Source: Bordetella parapertussis
Lineage (GTDB): Bacteria; Pseudomonadota; Gammaproteobacteria; Burkholderiales; Burkholderiaceae_C
Direction: 5' to 3'
DNA: 7,844 nt
Assembly (NCBI GenBank): GCA_943328885.2
Contig: CALQBT020000107.1
Coordinates: 1 to 7,844, forward strand
Under the pieces are notes generated by a model. That model was not told the DNA's origin. It saw nothing but the letters and a program-made list of their open reading frames with translations, and searched no databases. Both the position numbers and the translations under genes were made by a program. Positions 1-6,700 of this stretch are shown piece by piece; the first letter of the stretch is position 1; every line of letters starts with the position of its first letter.

Positions 1-624
1 CTGGTCTGCGTGATGCCCTCAGGCAGTCTGCCGACGGTGGTCTCAGCGCGCACCGGGGTCAGCAATCTGAAGCAATTCATCGAATATGCCCGCCGCACCG
101 AGAAAGTGAACCTGGGCAGCTATGCGGCTGGTTCGTATGCACACATGGTGGTCGCCGAGTTGAACAAGGAATTCGGTCTGAAGATGGAGGCGGTGCACTA
201 CAAGGGCGAAGCCCCGATGTGGATCGACGTCGGTGGCAATGTGCTTGACGCTGGCACGGGAAGTTATGGCGCCGTGCTGCCGTTGCTGCAAACGGGCAGA
301 GGCAAGGCCATCGGCGTGTCACGCAAACGCTTACGACTGCTGCCCGATGTGCCGACGTTTCAGGAGCAGGGTGTGCAATCCAAAGCCTTTCAGCTGACGG
401 GCTTTCAAAGCTGTGTCGCACACATCGGCACGCCGATGCCCATCATCCGGCGCATGTCCGAACTGCTGGTGGCGGCGGGCAACACGCCCAAGCTGCAACA
501 AGTGATGCAGAACTTCGGCGTCGAGGACTACGCCATGGGCTTCGAGGCCACCCAGAAGCTGTACCAAGAAGAGACGCCGATCTGGTTGGATCTGGTCAAG
601 AATCTGAACCTAACACCCATGTGA
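1..624 (+). CDS. Bug-family (TctC-like) periplasmic solute-binding receptor, 5' truncated by window edge
   Basis: The frame is open from base 1 to a TGA at 622-624, giving the C-terminal 207 residues. Family members are about 320 residues, so the signal peptide and roughly the first third lie outside the window. The GTG/ATG at 10-15 are internal codons, not a start. Recognisable Bug features are the HYKGEAP segment (residues 66-72 of this fragment), matching the usual 'YKGGGP' substrate-loop region, and the LLPDVPTFQEQG segment (113-124), matching the family signature 'LPDVPTxxEAG'. Bug proteins are high-affinity periplasmic receptors for carboxylates and similar small molecules, often orphan or feeding tripartite tricarboxylate transporters. 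No transporter membrane gene is visible here, and the ligand cannot be predicted. It is separated from the downstream cluster by about 550 bp and is probably an unrelated transcription unit. Confidence 0.88.
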   Translation: MVCVMPSGSLPTVVSARTGVSNLKQFIEYARRTEKVNLGSYAAGSYAHMVVAELNKEFGLKMEAVHYKGEAPMWIDVGGNVLDAGTGSYGAVLPLLQTGRGKAIGVSRKRLRLLPDVPTFQEQGVQSKAFQLTGFQSCVAHIGTPMPIIRRMSELLVAAGNTPKLQQVMQNFGVEDYAMGFEATQKLYQEETPIWLDLVKNLNLTPM

Positions 625-880
625 TGCGTCATCTCTATGGCTATGGCACATAGAAACAGATGGTGGTCGCGGCCACATGAAGCGCCTCGACCTCATTGGG
701 CAGGGTCGATCAACGGACTTCTCAAGCTGCCGATAGTTCAATCGCCGCGGTAGCTTCAAGGGCATCACCATCCATCCGATGCCGCTGGCCAACGCGGAAA
801 TTCTCAGACCTCTCGGTCTGCCGGCGCGTGCTCCGCCGAGGGTGTCGGATCACAGTGAGCCCACCAACCCGTGAACAGCA

Positions 881-936
881 AACGCCCACAGGCAGGCGCC
901 TCCTGAGCGTTCCGAGGCCGGCTGAAGCTGGCCTCG
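881..936. other. Two adjacent hairpins (possible terminator or REP-like structure)
   Basis: The first hairpin (881-911) has outer arms AACGC (881-885) and GCGTT (907-911) with inner arms CAGG/CCTG and AGG/CCT. The second (913-936) is a 10-bp stem, CGAGGCCGGC with GCTGGCCTCG (one G-T wobble), closed by a TGAA loop. The second is followed by TTCTAGCCCTTT, which is only weakly T-rich, so it is a poor intrinsic terminator on the + strand and has no T-run on the - strand. It could end transcription from the Bug gene about 260 bp upstream, or be a repetitive palindromic element. The sequence alone does not decide. Confidence 0.35.
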
Positions 937-1015
937 TTCTAGCCCTTTGGGACCTATTTTCTCGGCCTGGCCTGTTGAGCCTCACTCCAGTCCAAGCCAA
1001 GAACGCCGCAGAAGA

Positions 1016-1032
1016 TGCTCGCATTTGGTGCG
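1016..1032 (+). promoter_or_regulatory. Candidate upstream NtrC-binding site (distal)
   Basis: The bases are TGCTC, 7 nt, GTGCG. The classical NtrC enhancer site is TGCAC, 7 nt, GTGCA. Spacing is exact and 8 of 10 conserved positions match. Its centre is 60 bp upstream of a second, better match and about 130 bp upstream of the predicted transcription start, a normal distance for an enhancer-binding protein. On its own it would be weak evidence; the pairing with site 1076-1092 and the sigma-54 promoter raises it. Confidence 0.4.
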
Positions 1033-1075
1033 AAATTAATATTCATCATGCTAAAAATTATGGAAACGTGCAAAG

Positions 1076-1092
1076 TGCACTTTTGAAGTGCG
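1076..1092 (+). promoter_or_regulatory. Candidate upstream NtrC-binding site (proximal)
   Basis: The bases are TGCAC TTTTGAA GTGCG, matching the NtrC consensus TGCAC-N7-GTGCA at 9 of 10 positions with the exact 17-bp length. It overlaps a perfect 12-bp palindrome, AAAGTGCACTTT (1072-1083). The centre is about 73 bp upstream of the predicted start of transcription. The alternative is an unrelated dyad bound by another regulator at the same palindrome. Confidence 0.55.
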
Positions 1093-1129
1093 TGGATGCC
1101 GCGAGCGGGTCGAGAACGGTGCGACGCTA

Positions 1130-1146
1130 CTGGCCTGCTTATTGCT
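1130..1146 (+). promoter_or_regulatory. Sigma-54 (RpoN) -24/-12 promoter of the amidoligase cluster
   Basis: The sequence CTGGCCTGCTTATTGCT contains the invariant GG (1132-1133) and GC (1144-1145) separated by exactly 10 bp. It matches the consensus TGGCACG-N4-TTGCW at 10 of 12 specified positions, differing only at the A and C of the -24 box. Transcription would begin near 1157, leaving a leader of about 14 nt that starts right at the Shine-Dalgarno sequence. The position immediately before the first gene, with NtrC-like sites upstream, fits an activator-dependent nitrogen-regulated promoter. No convincing sigma-70 promoter was seen in its place. Confidence 0.7.
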
Positions 1147-1157
1147 GCAGCCATCGC

Positions 1158-1163
1158 GAGGAG
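1158..1163 (+). promoter_or_regulatory. Ribosome-binding site fixing the ATP-grasp start
   Basis: GAGGAG lies 7 nt before the ATG at 1171. This selects 1171 over the upstream in-frame ATG at 1096, which would sit 5' of the predicted sigma-54 promoter. Confidence 0.75.
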
Positions 1164-1170
1164 AGCATCT

Positions 1171-2604
1171 ATGAGCACCAGCTTCGACGAAATGCACGCC
1201 CAAAACCAGCTGACGCGTGAGCATTACCAGACCTACGCGCGCTGGTTGGCGGAACAACCCGAGGCATCGATGCGCTCGCGCCGCGAAGAGGCTGAGGTCA
1301 TATTCCGTCGTGTCGGCATCACCTTCGCGGTCTATGGCGACAAGGATTCGGGTGAAGGCACCGAACGCCTGATCCCCTTCGATTTGATCCCCCGGGTGAT
1401 TCCAGCGCATGAGTGGCAGCAGATGGAAGCAGGCCTGCGGCAGCGGGTCAACGCCCTGAACCGCTTCATCGACGACGTCTACCACGGGCAAGAAATCCTC
1501 CAAGCCGGCATCGTGCCCGAGGCACAGATCATCAACAACGCCCAGTTCCGTCCCGAAATGATGGGCGTTGACGTCGCCAGAGGGATTCATTCGCATATCG
1601 CTGGGGTCGACATCGTCCGTGCCGCCAACCCGGATGGCAGCGGCAGCTATTTCGTGCTTGAAGACAACCTGCGCGTCCCCAGCGGCGTGAGCTATATGCT
1701 GGAAAACCGCAAAATGATGATGCGGCTGTTTCCCGACCTATTTGCCCAGCACCGCATCGCGCCAGTCGCCCATTACCCCGACATGCTCCTTGAGACGCTG
1801 CGCAGCGTCAGCCCTCACGGTGTCAACGAGCCCACCGTCGTGGTGCTGACGCCCGGCATGTACAACTCGGCCTATTTCGAACATGCCTTTCTGGCCCAGC
1901 AAATGGGCGTCGACTTGGTCGAAGGCCAGGATTTGTTCGTGCAGGACAAGATCGTCTTCATGCGGACCACCAGGGGCCCGAAGCGGGTCGATGTGATCTA
2001 CCGTCGGCTCGACGACGACTTCCTCGATCCGCTGGTGTTTCGCAAGGACTCGACCTTGGGATGTGCGGGCTTGGTCGAAGCCTACAAAGCCGGCAATGTG
2101 ACGCTGTCGAACGCGATAGGCACCGGTGTTGCAGACGACAAGTCGATCTACCCCTATGTGCCGAAGATGATCGAGTTCTACCTCGGCGAAAAACCTATTC
2201 TCAACAACGTCCCCACCTTCCAATGCCGTGACCCCGAAGACCTGCGCTATGTGCTGGCCAATTTGCCGGAACTGGTGGTCAAAGAAGTGCATGGTGCTGG
2301 CGGCTACGGCATGCTGGTCGGTCCGGCAGCGAATCAGCAGGAGATCGCAGACTTCCGCGCGGTCCTGATCGCCAACCCGAGCAATTACATCGCACAGCCG
2401 ACGCTGAGCCTGTCGACCTGCCCGACCTATGTCGACTCAGGGATCGCACCGCGCCACATCGACCTGCGTCCCTTTGTGCTCTCGGGTGCCACGGTGCAGA
2501 TGGTGCCTGGCGGCCTGACCCGCGTCGCCTTGAAAGAGGGTTCACTGGTCGTCAACAGCAGCCAGGGCGGCGGCACCAAAGATACCTGGGTACTTGAGGA
2601 CTGA
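1171..2604 (+). CDS. Circularly permuted type 2 ATP-grasp protein (DUF404/DUF407, COG2308-like)
   Basis: The product has 477 residues, the usual size for the stand-alone form of this family. The start is ATG 1171, preceded by GAGGAG. An in-frame extension to 1096 is rejected because it runs through the promoter and has no family similarity that I recognise. Family signatures are YFVLEDN (160-166), RVPSGVSYMLENR (168-180), DVIYRRLDDDF (274-284), KEVHGAGGYGM (371-381, the glycine-rich nucleotide-binding loop), RHIDLRPF (428-435) and a C-terminal QGGGTKDTWVLED (465-477). ATP-grasp enzymes activate a carboxylate as an acyl phosphate and join it to an amine or similar nucleophile. This permuted subgroup is predicted to make an amide or peptide bond, but its substrates are unknown to me. 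No signal peptide or membrane segment is seen, so it is expected to be cytosolic. It is the first gene of the cluster, and a Shine-Dalgarno-like TGAGGA at its 3' end serves the ATG at 2606. Confidence 0.93.
   Translation: MSTSFDEMHAQNQLTREHYQTYARWLAEQPEASMRSRREEAEVIFRRVGITFAVYGDKDSGEGTERLIPFDLIPRVIPAHEWQQMEAGLRQRVNALNRFIDDVYHGQEILQAGIVPEAQIINNAQFRPEMMGVDVARGIHSHIAGVDIVRAANPDGSGSYFVLEDNLRVPSGVSYMLENRKMMMRLFPDLFAQHRIAPVAHYPDMLLETLRSVSPHGVNEPTVVVLTPGMYNSAYFEHAFLAQQMGVDLVEGQDLFVQDKIVFMRTTRGPKRVDVIYRRLDDDFLDPLVFRKDSTLGCAGLVEAYKAGNVTLSNAIGTGVADDKSIYPYVPKMIEFYLGEKPILNNVPTFQCRDPEDLRYVLANLPELVVKEVHGAGGYGMLVGPAANQQEIADFRAVLIANPSNYIAQPTLSLSTCPTYVDSGIAPRHIDLRPFVLSGATVQMVPGGLTRVALKEGSLVVNSSQGGGTKDTWVLED
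2595..2600 (+). promoter_or_regulatory. Ribosome-binding site for the upstream (truncated) alpha-E start
   Basis: TGAGGA sits inside the last codons of the ATP-grasp gene, 5 nt before the ATG at 2606. That ATG follows the TGA stop by one base. This is a normal translational-coupling arrangement and suggests that 2606 was the original start of the alpha-E gene. Confidence 0.55.
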
Positions 2605-2605
2605 A

Positions 2606-2664
2606 ATGCTGTCTAGAACCGCTGACCACCTGTTTTGGCTCTCCCGGTATATGGAGCGGGCCGA
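2606..2664 (+). repeat. Direct repeat copy A (duplicated 5' end of the alpha-E gene)
   Basis: These 59 bp match 2751-2809 at 58 positions. The only difference is T2614 against C2759, a synonymous change in the third codon (TCT/TCC, Ser). Similarity starts exactly at the ATG and ends at GGGCCGA; the flanks on either side are unrelated. The offset between copies is 145 bp, which is not a multiple of three. Confidence 0.97.
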
Positions 2665-2693
2665 TCGAGCGCAACGCGCTTGCGTAGCAAGCA

Positions 2694-2728
2694 AAACACA
2701 GCCGAGCGCGTCAGCGCGTGCGGTGTTT
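2694..2728 (+). other. Long imperfect hairpin inside the insert
   Basis: The outer stem is AAACAC (2694-2699) with GTGTTT (2723-2728). After a small internal loop there is a second stem, roughly CG then GCGCG with CGCGT then CG, and a TCAG loop (2711-2714). It lies 7 nt upstream of the GGAGG that serves the alpha-E start. It is followed by GAGGCC rather than a T-run, so it is unlikely to be an intrinsic terminator. Confidence 0.5.
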
Positions 2729-2735
2729 GAGGCCT

Positions 2736-2740
2736 GGAGG
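2736..2740 (+). promoter_or_regulatory. Ribosome-binding site fixing the alpha-E start at 2751
   Basis: GGAGG lies 10 nt before ATG 2751. The start is further supported because the family N-terminus (MLSRTADHLFW) begins at this ATG; an in-frame extension to 2718 adds only insert-derived residues. Confidence 0.7.
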
Positions 2741-2750
2741 AACCAGCACC

Positions 2751-2809
2751 ATGCTGTCCAGAACCGCTGACCACCTGTTTTGGCTCTCCCGGTATATGGA
2801 GCGGGCCGA
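2751..2809 (+). repeat. Direct repeat copy B (start of the intact alpha-E gene)
   Basis: This is the second copy of the 59-bp repeat (see 2606-2664). It is contiguous with the rest of the alpha-E gene, whereas copy A runs into the insert. Confidence 0.97.
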
Positions 2810-3692
2810 AAACACCGCCCGCATGCTCGACGTCAACTACCAGACCTCGCTGCTGCCGCAATCTGCCGCTGCCGCAGAGCAGAGTTGGCGCGGAATTCTG
2901 TCGATCTCGGAACTCAGCGACGACTACCAAAAGCGTTACGGCGACATCGATTCCAAGCGGGTCAAGGACTTCATTGTCCGCGATGAGAGCAATCCTTCAT
3001 CGATTCTGAGCTGTCTGCGTGAAGCGCGTGAAAACGCCCGTGCCGTGCGCGGCACCTTGACCACCGAAGTCTGGGAAACCACCAACCACACCTGGCTCGA
3101 ATTCAAGCGCTTGATCGACAGCGGCCTGCTGGCGCGAGATCCCTCGAGGCTGTTCGAATGGGTCAAGTTCCGTTCCCACTTGTCGCGCGGCGTGACGGTT
3201 GGAACGATGTTGCAGGATGAGGCCTTCCACTTCATCCGCATTGGCTCTTTTCTGGAGCGAGCCGACAACACCGCGAGGCTGCTCGACGTCAAATTCCATG
3301 CGATGGAAAACAACCTGGAAAGCGAAGCGGCCATCGATTTCTATCACTGGTCGGCGGTGCTGCGCTCGGTGTCGGGCCTGGAGATCTATCGCAAGGTCTA
3401 CAGCAATGCGATCGCGCCCGACAAGGTGGCTGAGTTGCTGATGCTGCGGCCGAACATGCCGCGTTCGCTCGCGCATTGCATGGGTCAATTGTTCAACAAC
3501 CTCAAGCGCGTCGCCAACGACCAATCGACCGAAACGCTGCGCCAGGCTGGCAGCTTGCATGCCGACATCGAATACGCCCGGATTGATGAAATTCTTGAGA
3601 CCGGTCTGCACCGGTTCCTCAGCAGTTTCTTGGAGCGGATCGGCCAACTCGGCATGGGGATCAGCCGCGACTTCCTGATGCCTCGAACCTGA
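2751..3692 (+). CDS. Alpha-E domain protein (DUF403, COG2307-like)
   Basis: The product has 313 residues, the normal length for a stand-alone alpha-E protein, and appears full length from MLSRTADHLFWLSRYMERAE to its TGA at 3690-3692. The family is all-helical with conserved Glu/Arg motifs. Here two copies are visible: ERAENTARMLDV (17-28) and ERADNTARLLDV (169-180), suggesting an internal two-fold repeat of a helical unit. The domain is almost always encoded next to, or fused with, circularly permuted ATP-grasp proteins and transglutaminases. It is predicted to be a partner or accessory catalytic domain of an amide-bond-forming system, and its biochemical role is not established to my knowledge. 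No signal peptide or membrane helix is visible. It is the second intact gene of the cluster. The upstream junction with the ATP-grasp gene is rearranged, so its start is now served by a Shine-Dalgarno sequence from the 86-bp insert. Confidence 0.93.
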   Translation: MLSRTADHLFWLSRYMERAENTARMLDVNYQTSLLPQSAAAAEQSWRGILSISELSDDYQKRYGDIDSKRVKDFIVRDESNPSSILSCLREARENARAVRGTLTTEVWETTNHTWLEFKRLIDSGLLARDPSRLFEWVKFRSHLSRGVTVGTMLQDEAFHFIRIGSFLERADNTARLLDVKFHAMENNLESEAAIDFYHWSAVLRSVSGLEIYRKVYSNAIAPDKVAELLMLRPNMPRSLAHCMGQLFNNLKRVANDQSTETLRQAGSLHADIEYARIDEILETGLHRFLSSFLERIGQLGMGISRDFLMPRT

Positions 3693-3765
3693 ACTCGAAC
3701 CGGCAAAGCACATTCGCTGATCGCCATTTGGGCAGTCGCCCAGCCACCTCTCCTGAAAGTCTTGA
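3693..3765 (+). other. Short spacer between the alpha-E and transglutaminase genes
   Basis: This 73-bp spacer holds a small hairpin at 3729-3742 (TGGGC, AGTC loop, GCCCA) with no T-run after it, so no terminator is supported. A weak GAAAG (3755-3759) is the only ribosome-binding sequence before ATG 3766. No promoter is recognised, which is consistent with cotranscription from 1130-1146. Confidence 0.45.
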
Positions 3766-6700
3766 ATGGCCATCCGCGTCGCTTTGCATCACCGCACCAG
3801 CTACCGCTACGACAAGCCGGTCGCGCTGTCAGCGCACGAGGTTCGCCTGCGCCCGGCGCCACATGCGCGCACGCCGATCCTGTCCTATTCGCTGTCGGTC
3901 ACACCCGAAGAGCACTTCATCAACTGGCAACAAGACCCTTACGGCAATTACAACGGACGCTTTGTGTTTCCGGCCAAAACCGAGAAGCTCGAATTCACCG
4001 TTGACCTGATCGCCGACATGACGGTGATCAACCCATTTGACTTCTTCGTCGAGAAATACGCCGAGCAATTCCCGTTCAAATACCCGCCCCAGTTAGGCGT
4101 CGAACTCGGTGCTTATTTGCAGCTCGATCCGCAAGGCCCACGGGTGCTGGCCTGGGTCGAAAAGGCGCGCAGCGAGTTGCTTGAAACAGCGCTGCCGACC
4201 AACGATTTTCTGGTCGCGATCAACCAGCGACTGCAGCAGCAGATCGGCTACTTGCTGCGCATGGCGCCGGGTGTTCAGACGCCCGAAGAGACGATCGAGA
4301 AGGCTTCGGGGTCTTGCCGAGACACCGCCTGGCTGCTGGTGCAGATCCTGCGCTCGCTGGGCTTGGCGGCGCGTTTTGTTTCGGGCTATTTGATCCAGCT
4401 GCGCCCCGACCAGGAGTCGCTCGACGGCCCCAGCGGCAGCCCGGTCGACTTCACCGATCTGCATGCCTGGACCGAGGTCTACATTCCCGGCGCCGGCTGG
4501 ATCGGCCTGGACCCGACCTCGGGCATGCTGGCCAGCGAAGGTCATATTCCGCTCGCCTGCACGGCCATGCCTTCGTCAGCGGCACCGGTCAGCGGCGCGA
4601 GCGACCCGGCTGAAGTCATCTTCTCCCATGAGATGACGATCACCCGCATCCATGAGGATCCGCGCGTGACCAAGCCTTATTCGGAAACCGACTGGAAAGC
4701 GATCGACCGGCTCGGCGCCCAGGTCGATGCCGACCTCAAGCGCCACGATGTTCGTCTGACGCAGGGCGGCGAGCCGACTTTTGTATCGATCGACGACATG
4801 GATGGGGCCGAGTGGAACACCCAAGCCCATGGCGTCAAAAAGCGCGAACTGGCGGGTCAGTTGATGCAGCGGCTGAAAAACCATTTCGCTGCCGGCGGCA
4901 TGCTGCATCACGGCCAGGGCAAGTGGTATCCGGGCGAGCCCTTGCCACGTTGGGCGCTCAACATCTACTGGCGCATCGATGGCCAGCCGATGTGGCGCGA
5001 TGCCACCTTGTTCGCCGATGAAAACAAGCACGACGGCTATGGCCACGCCGAAGCCGCGCGTTTTGCCGCCGAACTGGTCAAAGCATTGAGCCTGCCGGCT
5101 GGTAGTCAGATCGCGGCCTATGAGGACACGCTGGTGCAGGCAAGGCTAGAGCAGGCCTTGCCGGTCAATCTCGACCCCTTGCTTGCCGACCTGGACGCAC
5201 CCGAACAGAGGCGGCGTCTGGCACGCCTGCTCGAGCAGGGTCTGGGTGAGGTCGTTGGCTATGTCTTGCCGCTGGCGCCGGCCGAGTTTGTTCCCGAAGT
5301 CATGCTGGGTACTGCTTGGCGCAGTTCAGCCTGGCCGATCAAGCGCGAGCATCTGTACTTGATCGACGGTGACTCGCCGATGGGTTTGCGCCTGCCCTTG
5401 AATTCGCTGCCTTGGGTGCTGCCCGACGACAGGCCGGTCGAATTCGATGTCGACCCTTTCTCGCCGCGCGCAGCACTCGCTTCGGTCAAGCGCACGGCCT
5501 ACGACACGCTGCGGCTGAAAATTGAAAAAGCTGACAAGTCAAGCCGTTCGCAGCGCAGCCAGCGCGCCATGCTGGCGCAGGCCAAGCGCGAAGCCCGTGC
5601 CACCTTGCGCCGTTTGGCGCTCAAACCATCGGGCAAGCCGGTCGCCAAAGCACCCAAAACCGCCACTGCTGCGACCGCGCCGAAGGACGTCATTCACACC
5701 GCGCTGTGCGTACAGGTTCGCGACGGCCGCCTGCACATCTTCATGCCCCCGCTCAAGCGTATCGAGGACTATCTGGCCCTGGTGAACAGCGTTGAAGCGA
5801 CCGCTGCCAAGCTGCAGTTGAAGCTTTGGATCGAAGGCTACGGGCCGCCGCGCGACCCGCGCATCAAGCTGCTCAGCGTGACACCCGATCCGGGCGTGAT
5901 CGAGGTCAATGTCCACCCATCGGCGAGCTGGAAAGAGCTGGTCTACACGATGTCGACGCTGTACCAGGAAGCCCGTTTGACACGCCTGGGCACCGAGAAA
6001 TTCATGGTCGACGGTCGGCACACCGGCACCGGCGGCGGCAACCATGCCACGCTCGGCGGCGCGACCGCGGAAGACAGCCCGATGCTGCGCCGACCCGATC
6101 TGCTGAAGAGCTTGATCACCTACTGGCAGAACCATCCGGCCCTGTCCTATCTGTTCTCGGGCACCTTCATTGGGCCGACCAGCCAGGCACCTCGGGTTGA
6201 CGAAGCGCGCGACGACAATCTGTACGAACTGGCGATAGCCTTCCAGCAAATGGACCAGGTCTTGCCGACGATGAACCCCGGCGACAAGCCCTGGATGGTC
6301 GACCGTTTGTTGCGAAACTTGCTGGTCGATCTGACCGGCAACACCCATCGCGCGGAGTTTTCGATCGACAAGCTCTACTCGCCCGACGGCCCGACCGGCC
6401 GGCTTGGTCTGGTCGAATTCCGGGCCTTCGAGATGCCGCCGCACGAGCGGATGAGCTTGCTGCAGATGCTGCTGCTGCGGGCCTTGGTGGCGCGTTTCTG
6501 GCAACAGCCCTACCAGGCCAAACTGGTCCATTGGGGCACCGCGCTGCATGACCGCTGGATGCTGCCGCATTTCGTCGCCCAGGACATCCGTGACGTCGCG
6601 CGCGACCTGCGCAGCGCCGGCTATGCTTTCGAAGACCATTGGTTCGACCCCTTCATCGAGTTCCGCTTCCCGCGCTTTGGTACCGTCGTTTACGAAGGCG

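Larger units (their letters stand above)
625..1170. other. Non-coding intergenic region carrying hairpins and the cluster promoter
   Basis: Open frames here (for example 696-1220 +, 722-1024 -) have no recognisable protein pattern and no convincing ribosome-binding site. I see no gene in this 546-bp stretch. A short frame at 737-874 without a good start looks vaguely protein-like but I cannot assign it. The left half (625-880) holds nothing I recognise. 881-936 holds two adjacent hairpins. 1033-1065 is distinctly AT-rich compared with its surroundings. The last 160 bp hold the NtrC-like sites and sigma-54 promoter listed separately. Confidence 0.6.
2665..2750 (+). repeat. 86-bp hairpin-rich insert between the direct repeats (REP- or MITE-like candidate)
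   Basis: This segment interrupts the alpha-E 5' end and does not read as family protein sequence. It contains two hairpins: 2678-2692 (GCTTGC, GTA loop, GCAAGC) and 2694-2728 (outer arms AAACAC and GTGTTT, inner arms rich in GCGC, TCAG loop). It ends with a good Shine-Dalgarno sequence (GGAGG, 2736-2740) that serves the ATG at 2751. The dense palindromes resemble repetitive extragenic palindromes or a small non-autonomous element. No second copy is visible in this window, and the 59-bp flanking duplication is far longer than a usual transposon target duplication. Confidence 0.5.
2606..2770 (+). pseudogene. Truncated 5' fragment of the alpha-E gene, 54-codon ORF
   Basis: The frame begins with the true alpha-E N-terminus (MLSRTADHLFWLSRYMERA, residues 1-19). 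It then runs into the 86-bp insert, giving an unrelated Arg/Ala/Ser-rich tail, and stops at TGA 2768-2770 in the wrong frame over copy B. It has its own good start context (TGAGGA, 5 nt). It is probably translated but lacks almost all of the alpha-E domain. Its stop lies 18-20 nt inside the intact downstream gene, so terminating ribosomes could help initiate at 2751. It is most simply read as a remnant of a duplication rather than a functional small protein. Confidence 0.7.

Noticed and set aside
737..874. Short frame resembling a gene remnant (contains P-L-G-L-P)
   Set aside because: It has no good start and no family I can name. It is too short to claim as a pseudogene.
1096..1170. N-terminal extension of the first ATP-grasp protein to 1096
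   Set aside because: It overlaps the predicted promoter. The ATG at 1171 has a good ribosome-binding site.
696..1220. 174-codon + strand open frame across the intergenic region
   Set aside because: It runs through the sigma-54 promoter and into the ATP-grasp gene in another frame. The composition is Arg/Ser/Pro-rich without recognisable motifs, and there is no ribosome-binding site.
2718..2750. Upstream extension of the alpha-E protein to an ATG-like start at 2718
   Set aside because: The extra residues are encoded by the hairpin insert. GGAGG and the conserved N-terminus both point to ATG 2751.
3729..3742. Hairpin as an intrinsic terminator after the alpha-E gene
   Set aside because: It has a 5-bp stem and no T-run, and a functionally linked gene follows on the same strand.
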